Positions 32,631-41,802 of a stretch of 64,000 nt of DNA are shown here, piece after piece; the first letter of the stretch is position 1, and each line of letters opens with the position of its first letter. The notes beneath the pieces were generated by a model. That model saw only the letters and a program-made list of their open reading frames with translations, was not told the DNA's origin and did not search any database. The DNA lies in the NCBI RefSeq assembly GCF_901827205.1, contig NZ_LR594675.1, forward strand, positions 5,512,001-5,576,000. Reading direction: 5' to 3'. Position numbers and translations under genes: made by a program. The DNA is from Variovorax sp. PBS-H4. GTDB taxonomy: Bacteria > Pseudomonadota > Gammaproteobacteria > Burkholderiales > Burkholderiaceae_C.

Positions 32631-33740
32631 ATGGCTCTTCCTCCCGAGGTTTGCATTCGCGGCGCCGGCATCGTCGGCCGGGCGCTGGCGCTGCTGCTTG
32701 CGCGCGAACGGGTCCGCGTGGCGCTGGTCGCGCCCGCCGCCTCGACCGAGAAGCAGGACGTCCGCGCCTACGCACTCAACGCAGCCTCGAAGACCCTGCT
32801 CGACACCCTGCGCGGCTGGCCCGATGCGCCGCATGCCACGCCTGTACGCGAGATGCTGGTGTATGGCGACGAAGGCGGCCGCGTGCAATTCCATGCGGCG
32901 CGGCAGAAGGTCGAGGCCTTGGCCTGGATCGTCGACGTGCCCGCGCTGGAGCAACAGCTCACCGATGCCGTGCGCTTCCAGTCCCGCATCGAAGTCGTGC
33001 CCGAGCCCGTGCCGGCGCCGCTCACGGTCGTTTGCGAGGGCCGCATCAGCGCCACCCGAGAAACGCTTGGCGTGCGCTATGAGGTCACGCGCTATCCGCA
33101 GCACGCGATCGCCGCCCGCCTGGTTGCCGATGAGCCGCACGACGGCGCCGCGCGCCAATGGTTCAACGATCGAGGCGAGGTGTTCGCCCTGCTGCCGATG
33201 AGCGGCAAGCAGCTCGCGCTGGTGTGGTCGGTCGATCAGTTCCGCGCACCGGAGCTGCTGGCGCTGACCGCCGAGCAGTTCAATGCCGCCTTGCACGAGG
33301 CCAGCCATGGTGCCCTGGGCGCGCTGCGCGTGGTCAGCGAGCGCGCATCCTGGCCGCTGCAGCGTGCCATCGCAGACCGCTGGACCGGGCGGCTGCCTGA
33401 CGGCAATGCGTGGGCACTGGCCGGCGACGCCGCGCACACCGTGCATCCGCTGGCGGGTCAGGGCCTCAACCTGGGGCTGGCCGATGCCGCGGCGCTGGCG
33501 CAGATCATCAAGGACCGCGACTACTGGCGCAGCGTGGGCGACGCCCGGCTGCTGCGCGCCTACGAACGCGCGCGCCGGTCCGAGGTCCTGGCCATGAGCC
33601 TCGCCACCGACGGCCTGCAGCAGCTGTTCGCGCACAGTGCAGACCCACTGCCGGCCCTGCGCAACTGGGGCATGCGCGGCTTCGACCGCACGCGCCTCAT
33701 CAAGTACTGGGTCGCCAGGCAGGCCATGGGCCTGACATGA
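32631..33740 (+). CDS. FAD-dependent hydroxylase of the UbiH/UbiF/COQ6 family
   Basis: A 369-aa flavoprotein monooxygenase, probably hydroxylating the ubiquinone precursor ring at the membrane. The N-terminal dinucleotide fold is GAGIVG (residues 11-16), and the second FAD motif plus family signature is GDAAHTVHPLAGQGLNLG near residues 264-281. Which ring position it hydroxylates cannot be read from the sequence, so no symbol is given. dsbC follows 49 nt downstream. Confidence 0.88.
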   Translation: MALPPEVCIRGAGIVGRALALLLARERVRVALVAPAASTEKQDVRAYALNAASKTLLDTLRGWPDAPHATPVREMLVYGDEGGRVQFHAARQKVEALAWIVDVPALEQQLTDAVRFQSRIEVVPEPVPAPLTVVCEGRISATRETLGVRYEVTRYPQHAIAARLVADEPHDGAARQWFNDRGEVFALLPMSGKQLALVWSVDQFRAPELLALTAEQFNAALHEASHGALGALRVVSERASWPLQRAIADRWTGRLPDGNAWALAGDAAHTVHPLAGQGLNLGLADAAALAQIIKDRDYWRSVGDARLLRAYERARRSEVLAMSLATDGLQQLFAHSADPLPALRNWGMRGFDRTRLIKYWVARQAMGLT

Positions 33741-33789
33741 GCCGCACGGCCGATCCAAGGCGAATAGCACCGCAGCCGCAGGTACTCCA

Positions 33790-34527
33790 ATGAATCCCGC
33801 AAGCAAGACCACCACCATGAAATCCGCATCCGCTCTTCTTGCCGCGTTCGCATTCGGCTGCAGCCTGGGCGCTGCTGCTGGCGAAGCCGAGATCCGCCAG
33901 AACCTGGCAGCGCGCATTCCGCAGTTCGCCAAGATCGACGAGATCCGCAAGGCGCCGATGCCGGGGCTCTACGAAGTGCGCATCAACGGCTTCGAGATCT
34001 TCTACACCGATGAGCAGGGCAACTATCTGCTGCAGGGGAACCTCATCGACGTCAAGGCACGGCGCAACCTGACCGAGGAGCGTGTCGAGAAGCTCAGCGA
34101 GGTGGCCTTCGACAAGCTGCCCGTGAAGGACGCCTTCAAGATCGTGCGCGGCAACGGCAAGCGCAAGCTCGCCGTCTTCGAGGATCCCAATTGCGGCTAC
34201 TGCAAGCAGTTCGAGCGTGACCTGACCAAGGTCGACAACGTGACCATCCACCTCTTCCTCTACCCCGTGCTGGGGCCCGATTCCGTGACCAAGGCGCGCA
34301 ACATCTGGTGCGCCAAGGACAAGGCCAAGGCCTGGACCGACTGGATGCAGCGCGGCGTCACGCCCGAGAGCGCCGAGTGCGACACCGCCGCGCTCACGCG
34401 CAACCGCGAGTTCGGCCAGAAGTACAACATCACCGGTACGCCCACGCTGATCTTCAGCGACGGCACGCGCGCCCCGGGCGCAATCCCGGCGGCGCAGGTC
34501 GAGAAGCAACTCGCCGCCATCAACTGA
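33790..34527 (+). CDS. dsbC: Thiol:disulfide interchange protein DsbC
   Basis: A 245-aa periplasmic disulfide isomerase. A signal peptide (ALLAAFAFGCSLGAAAG) is followed by the N-terminal dimerisation domain and a thioredoxin fold. The active site is CGYC (Cys135, Cys138 in this numbering) and the cis-Pro loop is TGTPTLIF. A further Cys pair (IWCAKDK...SAEC) matches the structural disulfide of DsbC. ATG 33817 is an alternative start giving a shorter n-region. The stop overlaps the next start (TGATG). Confidence 0.94.
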   Translation: MNPASKTTTMKSASALLAAFAFGCSLGAAAGEAEIRQNLAARIPQFAKIDEIRKAPMPGLYEVRINGFEIFYTDEQGNYLLQGNLIDVKARRNLTEERVEKLSEVAFDKLPVKDAFKIVRGNGKRKLAVFEDPNCGYCKQFERDLTKVDNVTIHLFLYPVLGPDSVTKARNIWCAKDKAKAWTDWMQRGVTPESAECDTAALTRNREFGQKYNITGTPTLIFSDGTRAPGAIPAAQVEKQLAAIN

Positions 34528-36317
34528 TGGCGCCGGCCATCCACTACCGCGTCGAATGCGCGGACCGCAACGCGCACCTCTTCGCGATCACACTGCGCAT
34601 CGAGCGGCCTGCCGCGGGTCAGCGCGTCACGCTGCCGGTATGGATTCCGGGCAGCTACCTGGTGCGCGAGTTCTCGAAGAACCTGCAGCAGCTGCAGGCA
34701 AGCCAGGGCCGGCGCAAACCCGCGCTGCGGCAGCTCGACAAGCACAGCTGGGAGATCGACTGCGCGGCGGACAAGCCCCTTGAATTGCGCTATCAGGTCT
34801 GCGCCTACGACAACTCGGTGCGTACCGCGTGGCTGGACGGCGCACGGGCCTTCTTCAACGGCACCGGTCTGTGCCTGCGCGTCGAGGGCCAGGCCGATGG
34901 GCCGCATGCGATCGAGATCGTCGCGCCCGCGCTTCTGCCGGACGAGGAACGCTGGTCTTGCGCCACTGCACTCAAGCCGGTCAGGACCAACCCTCACGGC
35001 TTCGGCAGCTACCTCGCAGCCGACTACGACGAACTCGCTGACAGCCCCGTCGAGATGGGCGCCTTCTGGAGCGCCGAGTTCGACGCCTGCGGCGTGCCGC
35101 ACCGCTTCGTTGTCGCGGGCGCGCCGCCCTCCTTCGACGGTGCGCGCCTGATTGCCGACACGCGCGCCATCTGCGAGACGCAGATGCGCTTCTGGCACGG
35201 CGCCAAGGTCGGCAAGCGAGGCGGGCCGAAGCCGCCGCACGACCGCTATGTCTTCATGCTGAACGCGGTGGATGACGGCTACGGGGGGCTGGAGCATCGT
35301 CATTCGACGGCGCTGATCTGCACGCGGCGCGACTTGCCGCAGTTCGGACTGAAGAAGCAGAGCGATGGCTACACCACGCTTCTGGGCCTGATCAGCCACG
35401 AATACTTCCATACCTGGAACGTGAAGCGCCTGCGGCCCGCCGAGTTCGAACGCTACGACTACGGGCGGGAGAACTACACCCAGCTCCTGTGGCTGTTCGA
35501 GGGCTTCACCAGCTACTACGACGACCTGCTGCTTCGCCGCGCCGGTCTTCTGGACGACGCTGGCTATCTGCGCCTGGTCAACAAGACCGCCAACCAGGTC
35601 CTGCAGGCGCCGGGCCGCCATGTGCAGTCGGTGGCACAGGCGAGCTTCGACGCTTGGGTCAAGTACTACCGGCAAGACGAGCAAACTGCAAACACCACGA
35701 TCAGCTACTACACCAAGGGCGCGTTGGTCGCGATGTGCTTCGACCTGACGCTGCGCGGCGAAGGCGGCGGCTCGCTTGACGACGTGATGCGGCTGATGTG
35801 GGCGCGCAGCGGCGGCGGGCCTGTGGCCGAGGCCGACTTCGCGGCGGCGCTGGAAACTGTCGGCGGCCGTTCCTTCTCGAACGAGATGGCGCGCTGGGTC
35901 CATTCGACCGAAGAGCTCCCGCTGGCAGAGCTGCTGGGCAAGCAAGGGGTCGCCGTGAACGAGGATCCGTCCCAGCGCGCGCAGGAACTGGGCCTGCGCG
36001 TGGCGGAGTCGGGTGGCAGCGTGCAGGTCAAGATGGTGTTGCGCGGCGCCGCGGCCGAACAGGCCGGCTTCTCGGCCAACGACGAGTGGATCGGCATCGA
36101 ACTGCCCGGCGCGAAGGGCCGTCCGGCGCAGGGCTGGCGCATCGCGCGGCTCGATGACCTCGCGCTCTACCTCGGCCCGCTGAAGAAGATCACTGCGCTG
36201 GTGGCGCGCGACCGACGCCTGCTGCGCCTGCCGCTCACCCTGCCCACCGGCGTCACGACCTTGCGGCTGGCCGTGCAGGATCCCGCGAAGCTCGCGCAGT
36301 GGTTGTCGCCGCGCTGA
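34527..36317 (+). CDS. M61 family metallopeptidase (glycyl aminopeptidase-like) with PDZ domain
   Basis: A 596-aa zinc peptidase. An N-terminal beta domain ([16 protein letters not shown] is the usual conserved block) precedes the catalytic domain with GGLEHRHS and the zinc site HEYFHTWN (His291, Glu292, His295). The C-terminal 100 residues form a PDZ-like domain. Characterised relatives cleave N-terminal Gly or Ala. ATG 34527 shares its A with the dsbC stop. No signal peptide is evident at this start, so it is probably cytoplasmic. Confidence 0.92.
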   Translation: MAPAIHYRVECADRNAHLFAITLRIERPAAGQRVTLPVWIPGSYLVREFSKNLQQLQASQGRRKPALRQLDKHSWEIDCAADKPLELRYQVCAYDNSVRTAWLDGARAFFNGTGLCLRVEGQADGPHAIEIVAPALLPDEERWSCATALKPVRTNPHGFGSYLAADYDELADSPVEMGAFWSAEFDACGVPHRFVVAGAPPSFDGARLIADTRAICETQMRFWHGAKVGKRGGPKPPHDRYVFMLNAVDDGYGGLEHRHSTALICTRRDLPQFGLKKQSDGYTTLLGLISHEYFHTWNVKRLRPAEFERYDYGRENYTQLLWLFEGFTSYYDDLLLRRAGLLDDAGYLRLVNKTANQVLQAPGRHVQSVAQASFDAWVKYYRQDEQTANTTISYYTKGALVAMCFDLTLRGEGGGSLDDVMRLMWARSGGGPVAEADFAAALETVGGRSFSNEMARWVHSTEELPLAELLGKQGVAVNEDPSQRAQELGLRVAESGGSVQVKMVLRGAAAEQAGFSANDEWIGIELPGAKGRPAQGWRIARLDDLALYLGPLKKITALVARDRRLLRLPLTLPTGVTTLRLAVQDPAKLAQWLSPR

Positions 36318-36366
36318 GACCGGCGACGAGCACCGTTCCCTGTTTTGTTCCTTGAAGGAGACCCTC

Positions 36367-37146
36367 ATGAGCTACGAGAACATCGAAGTCCGCACCGAGG
36401 CCGGCAAGGTCGGCGTCGTGACGCTGAACCGGCCCAAGGCCCTGAATGCGCTCAATGACGCGCTGATGACCGAGCTGGGTGACGCGCTCAAGGCGTTCGA
36501 CGCCGACCCGGCCATCGGCTGCACCATCGTGACCGGCAGCGAACGCGCCTTCGCGGCGGGCGCCGACATCGGGGCCATGGCGAGCTACAGCTTCGTCGAT
36601 GTCTACAAGGGCGACTACATCACACGCAACTGGGAAACCATCCGCAGCGTGCGCAAGCCGGTGATCGCCGCCGTGAGCGGCTTCGCGCTCGGCGGCGGCT
36701 GCGAACTGGCCATGATGTGCGACTTCATCATCGCGGCGGACAACGCGAAGTTCGGCCAGCCGGAGATCAAGCTCGGCGTGATCCCGGGCGCCGGCGGCAC
36801 GCAGCGGCTGCCGCGCGCCGTTGGCAAGGCCAAGGCCATGGACATGGCGCTGACGGGCCGCATGATGGACGCGGCCGAGGCCGAGCGCTCGGGCCTGGTC
36901 AGCCGGGTCGTCCCGTATGAGAAGCTGATGGACGAGGCGCTTGGCGCAGCGCTCTTGATCGCCGACTTCTCCCAGGTGGCGGTGATGGCCGCCAAGGAAT
37001 CGGTCAACCGCGCCTTCGAGAGTGGCCTGACAGACGGCGTGATGTTCGAGCGTCGCCTCTTCCACGCGCTCTTCGCCACCAGCGATCAAAAAGAAGGCAT
37101 GGACGCCTTCGTCAACAAGCGCAAGCCCGCCTTCAAGCACGAATGA
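36367..37146 (+). CDS. Enoyl-CoA hydratase (crotonase family)
   Basis: A 259-aa crotonase that hydrates trans-2-enoyl-CoA in fatty-acid or aromatic acid degradation. Both catalytic glutamates of short-chain enoyl-CoA hydratases are present: Glu113 in [11 protein letters not shown] and Glu133 in FGQPEIKLG. The oxyanion-hole segment is [14 protein letters not shown] 36367 follows GAAGGAG at an ideal distance. Substrate range cannot be read from the sequence. It stands 49 nt after the M61 gene and converges on the anti-sigma-like gene with 1 nt between stops. Confidence 0.94.
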   Translation: MSYENIEVRTEAGKVGVVTLNRPKALNALNDALMTELGDALKAFDADPAIGCTIVTGSERAFAAGADIGAMASYSFVDVYKGDYITRNWETIRSVRKPVIAAVSGFALGGGCELAMMCDFIIAADNAKFGQPEIKLGVIPGAGGTQRLPRAVGKAKAMDMALTGRMMDAAEAERSGLVSRVVPYEKLMDEALGAALLIADFSQVAVMAAKESVNRAFESGLTDGVMFERRLFHALFATSDQKEGMDAFVNKRKPAFKHE

Positions 37147-37147
37147 G

Positions 37148-38326
37148 CTAGCGGGTCGGCGCGGCGGACGGCACCGCTTCAGACCCCGCCGGCTGCTGTG
37201 GTGCCGGCTTCAACTCCGTCCGGGGTGCAGGCTGCGCCGGCTGCTCCAGGGCGTGCTGCAAGGCCTCGCGCAAGGCCGCCATCGATGCCGGCGATGGCGT
37301 CCCGGTGGTCGCGCCCCCCCGTCCCTCGCGCCAGCGCACTTGACCGCGCCCGAGTTCGAAGGTCGCCAGCACATCGCCATTGCCGCGCTCCAGCGTGACA
37401 CGCCATTCCGGCTGGCCCGCCAGTGGTTGCGCGCCGACGGCCGAGATTGCGGCTGACCCCAACAGGGCGCTGAGGTCCTGCGCCTCCGAGCGGGACAGGC
37501 TGCGGCTGGAACCACCCCGCTGCGTGATGCTGAGCCGACTCCATTGCGAGAGGGCGGAGAAGCTGGGCGGCTCCGGCGGTGCAGCGGGCGCGGGCACGGC
37601 CGCCGCGGCAGGCGGAGACGCTGCCGCCTGCTGTCCTGCGGACATGGCGGCTTCCTTCTTCCTGGACTCCGTCGCAGCCGCGCCGTCTGGTGAAGACAAG
37701 GCGGCGTCGTTGGCTGGCCGACGCGCCAGTTCGGAAGGCGCGCGAGCCGGTGCAGGGCGTTCTGCCGAGCGCGGGGGGCGAGCATCTTGGGCCGGGGCCG
37801 GGGCCGGGGCCGGCACCGCCTCCGTCGGCAGCTCCGGCGCCGGAATCGGGCCACCCGGAATGTCCTGGCTCGACAGCAGCGCCCGTTCTACTGCCTGAGG
37901 TGGCGGAGCGGGCGCCTGCGCAGGCGCGGCCGGCGGCGGGGATGCCGGTGCGGGCGGGGGCTCGCTGCGCTGCGCCGGTGCGATGACCGGCGCCTCGCCG
38001 TCGGGCCGCGACCCGGGCACGGGCTCCCGCTGCCAAAGGACCGCGATCAGCACGCCGACCAGCAGGGTCGCGAAGGCAGCGTTCCTCGGCATGCGACTGG
38101 CACCCTCCTGGTCGCCGCCGATGCCCCACAGCCGCTTCCACCAGGGCCGCACGGGCTCGGCCGCTTCTGCAGGCTCGAAAGGCATTACCGCCTCGTGCGC
38201 ATGGTCGAGGATTGCCTTGCGCAGCCGCCAGTTCGGCACCGCCGTGTGATCCGGCGCATGGAGAAGGGCGCGGCGCAGCGCCTCGTCGCTGAGGTCATCG
38301 GTGCCGTTTTCGTCCATCGTGCTCAT
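37148..38326 (-). CDS. Probable membrane anti-sigma protein paired with the ECF sigma factor
   Basis: A 392-aa protein. The N-terminal part of about 90 residues is cytoplasmic in style, with DLSDEALRRALLHAP. One membrane helix follows (AAFATLLVGVLIAVLW, about residues 84-99), then a long Pro/Ala-rich periplasmic linker. The C-terminal domain of about 110 residues contains WSRLSITQRGGSSRSLSRSE and VTLERGNGDVLATFELGRG. It lies 46 nt after the ECF sigma gene on the same strand, the usual place for an anti-sigma factor. No zinc-binding HxxxCxxC motif was seen, and I do not recognise the C-terminal domain. Confidence 0.65.
   Translation of the reverse strand: MSTMDENGTDDLSDEALRRALLHAPDHTAVPNWRLRKAILDHAHEAVMPFEPAEAAEPVRPWWKRLWGIGGDQEGASRMPRNAAFATLLVGVLIAVLWQREPVPGSRPDGEAPVIAPAQRSEPPPAPASPPPAAPAQAPAPPPQAVERALLSSQDIPGGPIPAPELPTEAVPAPAPAPAQDARPPRSAERPAPARAPSELARRPANDAALSSPDGAAATESRKKEAAMSAGQQAAASPPAAAAVPAPAAPPEPPSFSALSQWSRLSITQRGGSSRSLSRSEAQDLSALLGSAAISAVGAQPLAGQPEWRVTLERGNGDVLATFELGRGQVRWREGRGGATTGTPSPASMAALREALQHALEQPAQPAPRTELKPAPQQPAGSEAVPSAAPTR
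37789..37813. repeat. Short GGGGCC tandem repeat inside the anti-sigma-like gene
   Basis: About four copies of the 6-bp unit. The unit is a multiple of three, so copy-number change would lengthen or shorten the Ala-Pro linker without shifting the frame. Confidence 0.8.
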
Positions 38327-38372
38327 TGCAAACCCTTCGTGCCAGGCGTCGATCTCGGATCGGCCAGTCGTC

Positions 38373-39041
38373 TCATCGCCGACGCTCCAGCACCGACAGG
38401 TAGCGCTCCATGCAGCCGCGCAGCTTTTTGAGCCCGTAGCGAAGGCGGCTCCGCACGGTCTCGAAGTTGATGTCGAGTGTTTGCGCCATCAGCTCGACCG
38501 TGAAGCCCTCCTCGTGGTGCAGCAGGAAGGCCGAGCGTTGCTCGTCCGGCAGCTCATCGAGGCAAGCCAGCAGGCGGCGGCCGGCCGCGCGCCAGAAGGC
38601 GAGTTCCTCGGCCGACGGATGGGCGGCGTCGGAAGACGCCGCATTCCCGCTCAGCAGACCGCGGCTGAACAGCCGCGCCGCCTCGAGGCCGTCGCCGTCT
38701 TCGTCATGCGCGTAGAAGGCGACTTCGCGTCCGCTCAGGCGCAGCCGGTCCATGGCCAGGTTGTGCGCGATCGTGAAAGCCCAGGTGCGCCAGCTGGCGC
38801 CCTGCGGCGCAAAGCTCTGGCGCGCCGCGATGATGCGCATCCAGGTCTCCTGGAACACCTCCTCGACTTCCGCCGCGAGCCGAACGCCCATGAGGCGCCG
38901 CACGAAGCGCAGCAGCGCACTCTCGTGCCGCGCGTAAAGCGTGTCGAAGGCGCGGGCGTCGCCGTCAGCGTAGGCAAGCATCAGTTGGTCGTCGGGCATG
39001 GTGGCGTGGAGCGCGGGGTCGGCGGCGGGTGGCGCAAGCAT
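38373..39041 (-). CDS. RNA polymerase sigma factor, ECF (sigma-70 family)
   Basis: A 222-aa ECF sigma factor. Region 2 is recognisable as LYARHESALLRFVRRLMG, AEVEEVFQETWMRI and TWAFTIAHNLAMDRLR. Region 4 is ELPDEQRSAFLLHHEEGFTVELMAQTLDINFETVRSRLRYGLKKLR (quoted as consecutive blocks ELPDEQRSAFLLHHEEG and FETVRSRLRYG). An acidic linker (HDEDGDGLEA) separates the two. ATG 39041 is preferred because AGAGGTG lies upstream, though 13 bases away; ATG 38999 is possible. The anti-sigma-like gene is downstream, and a VWA lipoprotein gene is divergent. Confidence 0.9.
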   Translation of the reverse strand: MLAPPAADPALHATMPDDQLMLAYADGDARAFDTLYARHESALLRFVRRLMGVRLAAEVEEVFQETWMRIIAARQSFAPQGASWRTWAFTIAHNLAMDRLRLSGREVAFYAHDEDGDGLEAARLFSRGLLSGNAASSDAAHPSAEELAFWRAAGRRLLACLDELPDEQRSAFLLHHEEGFTVELMAQTLDINFETVRSRLRYGLKKLRGCMERYLSVLERRR

Positions 39042-39085
39042 CGGCAGATTTTCACCTCTCGTTCTACGAACGCTGGTGACGCCCG

Positions 39086-39124
39086 GGGTTAGCGACAGCG
39101 CAAAAAGGCGCGGCGCGCTAACCC
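39086..39124. promoter_or_regulatory. 9-bp perfect inverted repeat between sigma and VWA genes
   Basis: GGGTTAGCG (39086-39094) and its complement CGCTAACCC (39116-39124), 21 nt apart. It lies about midway between the divergent starts at 39041 and 39175. Each arm sits 75-80 nt before one start codon in the same orientation. This could be an operator or a pair of divergent promoter elements. Confidence 0.55.
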
Positions 39125-39174
39125 GCGGCACCTGCGGCCGCCGTATCAGCGTGCATCCACCACCGGAGCTGCTG

Positions 39175-40713
39175 ATGATTTCTCGCCCTTCCCGCCTCTT
39201 CCAACGCTCGCTGGCCGCATTGCTGTGTGCGCAGCTCCTGCTCAGCGCCTGCAGCGCCAGCGAGCTCGCGCACGGCGCCGCCCACTGGCCGACGCCTGCT
39301 CCCCAGCCTGAACCACCGACCTTTCCGTCACCTCAATGGCCGGCCAAGGTGGTGGCGCGCATGGTGCCGAATTTCGAGGCACCCTCGGCCTCCCATTGCG
39401 CGCGGCCGGTGCAGACGTCGGAGACGCCGGGCCGCACGGGGGGCCAGCGCGACGAAGCAGTCATGGGCGGCCATGGCGCTGCCCCCATCGCGCGCGAGGA
39501 GCGGGCACGTCGCAGGCCGCCCGGCGAGCCTTCGGCCGATGCCGCGACCACTTTGCCCGCCCCCGCCAGCGCGCCTGCGCGCGCCGCGAGGGAGGCGCTG
39601 GCCGCCGAGGCGGAGGCGGAGCCGCGCTTCGCGCCGCCGGCACCCGCTCCGCAGCTCAGCCAGCGTCCACGTCCGGCGCAGGAGATCGTCACGGCGGGCA
39701 TGGTGGATGACAACGCCGACTTCGCGGCCTACCTGCAGTTCCGCCAGCGCACCCAGGTCGCCCACCGCGAACGCGACGTGAGCGAGCGCTACCTGCTGCA
39801 GGTACGCAACCGGCGAGGCGACCCGGTGCCTGACGCCGAGGTTGCGGTCCAGGCCGCGAGCGGCGCCGCCATGTGGGCACGCACCGACGCGGCTGGGCGC
39901 GCATGGCTACATCCCAGGGCTTTCGATCCCTCGGGCAGCGCGCTTTATGAAGTTGCCGTGCGCAAGAACGGCCGGCAGGGCACGGCCTTTCTTCGCCGCG
40001 GGCAGAAGAGCGCCGTCGAGCTGGTCCTCAACGAGGGTGCGGTCCCGCAGCGCGCCCAGCTGGATCTGGTCTTCCTGATCGACGCAACCGGGTCCATGGG
40101 CGACGAGATCGGCAAGCTCAAGGCGAGCCTGCGCAGCATCGCCAACGAAGTGGCGCGGTTGCCGAGCCGGCCCGACACCTGCTTCGGCCTGGTGGCCTAT
40201 CGCGATCGTGGCGACGAATTCCTGGTGCGCCGCCATGACTTCACCGATGACCTGGGCGCTTTTCAGTCGGTGCTCGACGCGCTGCAGGCCAATGGCGGCG
40301 GAGACTATCCTGAAGCGATGAACGAGGCACTGCACGAGACCGTGCACCGGCTGAGCTGGCGCGGCACCGGCGCCACGCGCATGGTCGTGCTGCTGGCCGA
40401 CGCCCCACCGCATCTGGACTACGGCGGGCCTCAGTACGACGACGACATGACGGCCGCGCTGGGCAAAGGGATCAAGGTGTTCAGTGTGGGCGCGAGCGGG
40501 CTGGACAAGCAGGGCGAGTACATCCAGCGGCAGATCGCCCAGTACACCGGCGGACGCTTTGTGTTCCTGACCTACCGGGAGGCGAGTCATCCGGCCAGCG
40601 GCCCCGGCCGCGAGACGACGCACGACGTGAGCAACTATTCGGTGCAGACGCTGGATCGGTTGATCGTGCGGCTGGTCAGCGAAGAGCTGGCGAAACTGCC
40701 CAAGGGCGGTTGA
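39175..40713 (+). CDS. VWA domain lipoprotein with carboxypeptidase-regulatory-like domain
   Basis: A 512-aa secreted protein. The signal peptide ends in lipobox LLLSAC, so it is probably lipid-anchored. About 150 low-complexity Pro/Ala residues precede a beta-sandwich segment (LLQVRNRRGDPVPDAEVAVQ). A von Willebrand A domain starts near residue 300 with FLIDATGSMGDEI (MIDAS-type metal site, Thr in the usual Ser position), then DTCFGLVAYRDRGDEF and VVLLADAPPHLDYGG. GGAG lies seven bases before ATG 39175. The function is unknown; VWA domains usually bind protein partners. Divergent from the ECF sigma gene, so it is a plausible regulon member. Confidence 0.88.
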   Translation: MISRPSRLFQRSLAALLCAQLLLSACSASELAHGAAHWPTPAPQPEPPTFPSPQWPAKVVARMVPNFEAPSASHCARPVQTSETPGRTGGQRDEAVMGGHGAAPIAREERARRRPPGEPSADAATTLPAPASAPARAAREALAAEAEAEPRFAPPAPAPQLSQRPRPAQEIVTAGMVDDNADFAAYLQFRQRTQVAHRERDVSERYLLQVRNRRGDPVPDAEVAVQAASGAAMWARTDAAGRAWLHPRAFDPSGSALYEVAVRKNGRQGTAFLRRGQKSAVELVLNEGAVPQRAQLDLVFLIDATGSMGDEIGKLKASLRSIANEVARLPSRPDTCFGLVAYRDRGDEFLVRRHDFTDDLGAFQSVLDALQANGGGDYPEAMNEALHETVHRLSWRGTGATRMVVLLADAPPHLDYGGPQYDDDMTAALGKGIKVFSVGASGLDKQGEYIQRQIAQYTGGRFVFLTYREASHPASGPGRETTHDVSNYSVQTLDRLIVRLVSEELAKLPKGG

Positions 40714-40737
40714 GGCTGCATCAAGCCGGGTTATAAT
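40710..40737 (+). promoter_or_regulatory. Promoter of tRNA-Met
   Basis: Perfect -10 TATAAT (40732-40737) with TTGAGG (40710-40715) at 16-bp spacing. Predicted start of transcription is just before the tRNA at 40747. The -35 box overlaps the stop codon of the VWA gene. Confidence 0.75.
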
Positions 40738-40746
40738 TTTGGGCTC

Positions 40747-40823
40747 GGCTCTTTAGCTCAGTCGGTTAGAGCGATGGAATCATAATCCACAGGTCCGCGG
40801 TTCGAGTCCGTGAAGAGCCACCA
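40747..40823 (+). tRNA. tRNA-Met (anticodon CAU, elongator type)
   Basis: Acceptor GGCTCTT (40747-40753) pairs fully with AAGAGCC (40813-40819). The D-arm is GCTC/GAGC and the T-arm loop is TTCGAGT. The anticodon loop ATCATAA has CAT at 40781-40783. CCA is encoded (40821-40823). The first acceptor pair is intact, which excludes initiator tRNA. The outer anticodon-stem pair is A-C. Confidence 0.95.
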
Positions 40824-40833
40824 CCACAAGAAG

Positions 40834-40864
40834 GCCCGCTATCAACTTGGTAGCGGGCTTTTTT
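40834..40864 (+). terminator. Rho-independent terminator of tRNA-Met
   Basis: Stem GCCCGCTA (40834-40841) with TAGCGGGC (40851-40858), nine-base loop, then six T residues. Confidence 0.9.
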
Positions 40865-40984
40865 CTTTCCCGCCCGCAGCGCGCGACAGCTTCGACCTGA
40901 TCCGGCACGCGCCGTGCGTCTTGTCTGACAAGCTTCTGATCCCTGGACCGCACTATCGACGTCCCGTCATTTGCCGGAGGGCGC

Positions 40985-41425
40985 ATGGACTCCCCCGCTG
41001 CCGTGCACAAGAGCTATCAGCGATTCTTTGCCTGGACCTTCATGCTGGCGACAGCCTTGGCTTTCGCGCTCGTCTGGGTCGAGCTCGCCTTTTCCCCGTT
41101 GCAGACGCCACCGCCCATGGCACCCCGGCCGTCGGCCAGCGAGTTCGATCTGCATGACTTGCAGCTTCTATTGACCGTGGCGGCGCTTATCGCGGCCTTC
41201 GTGTCATTGGCGGGCCTCATCATGACCACCACTCTGGCTTGGCTCGACCGGCGCAAGACCAGGACTCGCGCCGCACTGGAACTCGCCTTCAGACGACAGG
41301 ACCGCATCAACTGGCTCGCAGCGGAGCGGGCCGACGGCTGGCTGGTGCCGGATCGGCGACCCGCACCGATGTACCGTCGCCGACACGGCCCCGCGACCAG
41401 GCGGCTCCACGGTAACGCCCATTGA
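40985..41425 (+). CDS. Hypothetical membrane protein
   Basis: A 146-aa protein with two hydrophobic helices (FMLATALAFALVWVELAF and LLLTVAALIAAFVSLAGLIM) joined by a Pro-rich periplasmic segment. A basic cytoplasmic tail (DRRKTRTR) follows. GGAGGG lies just before ATG 40985, supporting translation. I recognise no family. It is isolated, with a tRNA and terminator upstream. Confidence 0.7.
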   Translation: MDSPAAVHKSYQRFFAWTFMLATALAFALVWVELAFSPLQTPPPMAPRPSASEFDLHDLQLLLTVAALIAAFVSLAGLIMTTTLAWLDRRKTRTRAALELAFRRQDRINWLAAERADGWLVPDRRPAPMYRRRHGPATRRLHGNAH

Positions 41426-41475
41426 ACCAGATTGAAATAACCCGCTGAAAAGAGACTCGGGGGTTTGGATGGGGT

Positions 41476-41661
41476 CTATTCCTGGGGACGGAAGGCCTTG
41501 AGGAACTCGGTCGTCTTGTCCGCCGGCTGCCAGGTCGCCGTCACTGGGGCGGCCATGCCCCCATTGGCGGGCGCCGCTGGAGTGGAGCCATTGCTCTTGC
41601 AGGCGCTCAAGCCGATGGCCAACGCAAGGCTAGCGATCGCCATCGACACTGTCTTCTTCAT
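41476..41661 (-). CDS. Small lipoprotein of unknown function
   Basis: A 61-aa protein with a clear lipoprotein signal (MKKTVSMAIASLALAIGLSAC). The mature part of about 41 residues contains a Gly/Ala/Pro linker and the ending TTEFLKAFRPQE. GAGGAAA lies a suitable distance before the ATG. No family is recognised. The promoter is probably in the AT-rich stretch upstream (41700-41800). Confidence 0.75.
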   Translation of the reverse strand: MKKTVSMAIASLALAIGLSACKSNGSTPAAPANGGMAAPVTATWQPADKTTEFLKAFRPQE

Positions 41662-41689
41662 AGAGGTTTCCTCGCGGTTCCGCTGCGCA

Positions 41690-41802
41690 GTGCGGCATGC
41701 GGCCGCCCCTTATCCAAATTTAAACATAAGTTCTCATTTTTCAGAAATACTTAGAAATCAGTATTACTTTTCCGCCAGCGCAATCGATAGCATGTAGCTA
41801 CT
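41690..41802. promoter_or_regulatory. AT-rich intergenic region between divergent small genes
   Basis: About 110 nt markedly richer in A+T than anything around it, between a minus-strand lipoprotein gene and a plus-strand small-protein gene. It probably contains promoters for both. I could not pick -35/-10 pairs with confidence. Confidence 0.5.
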
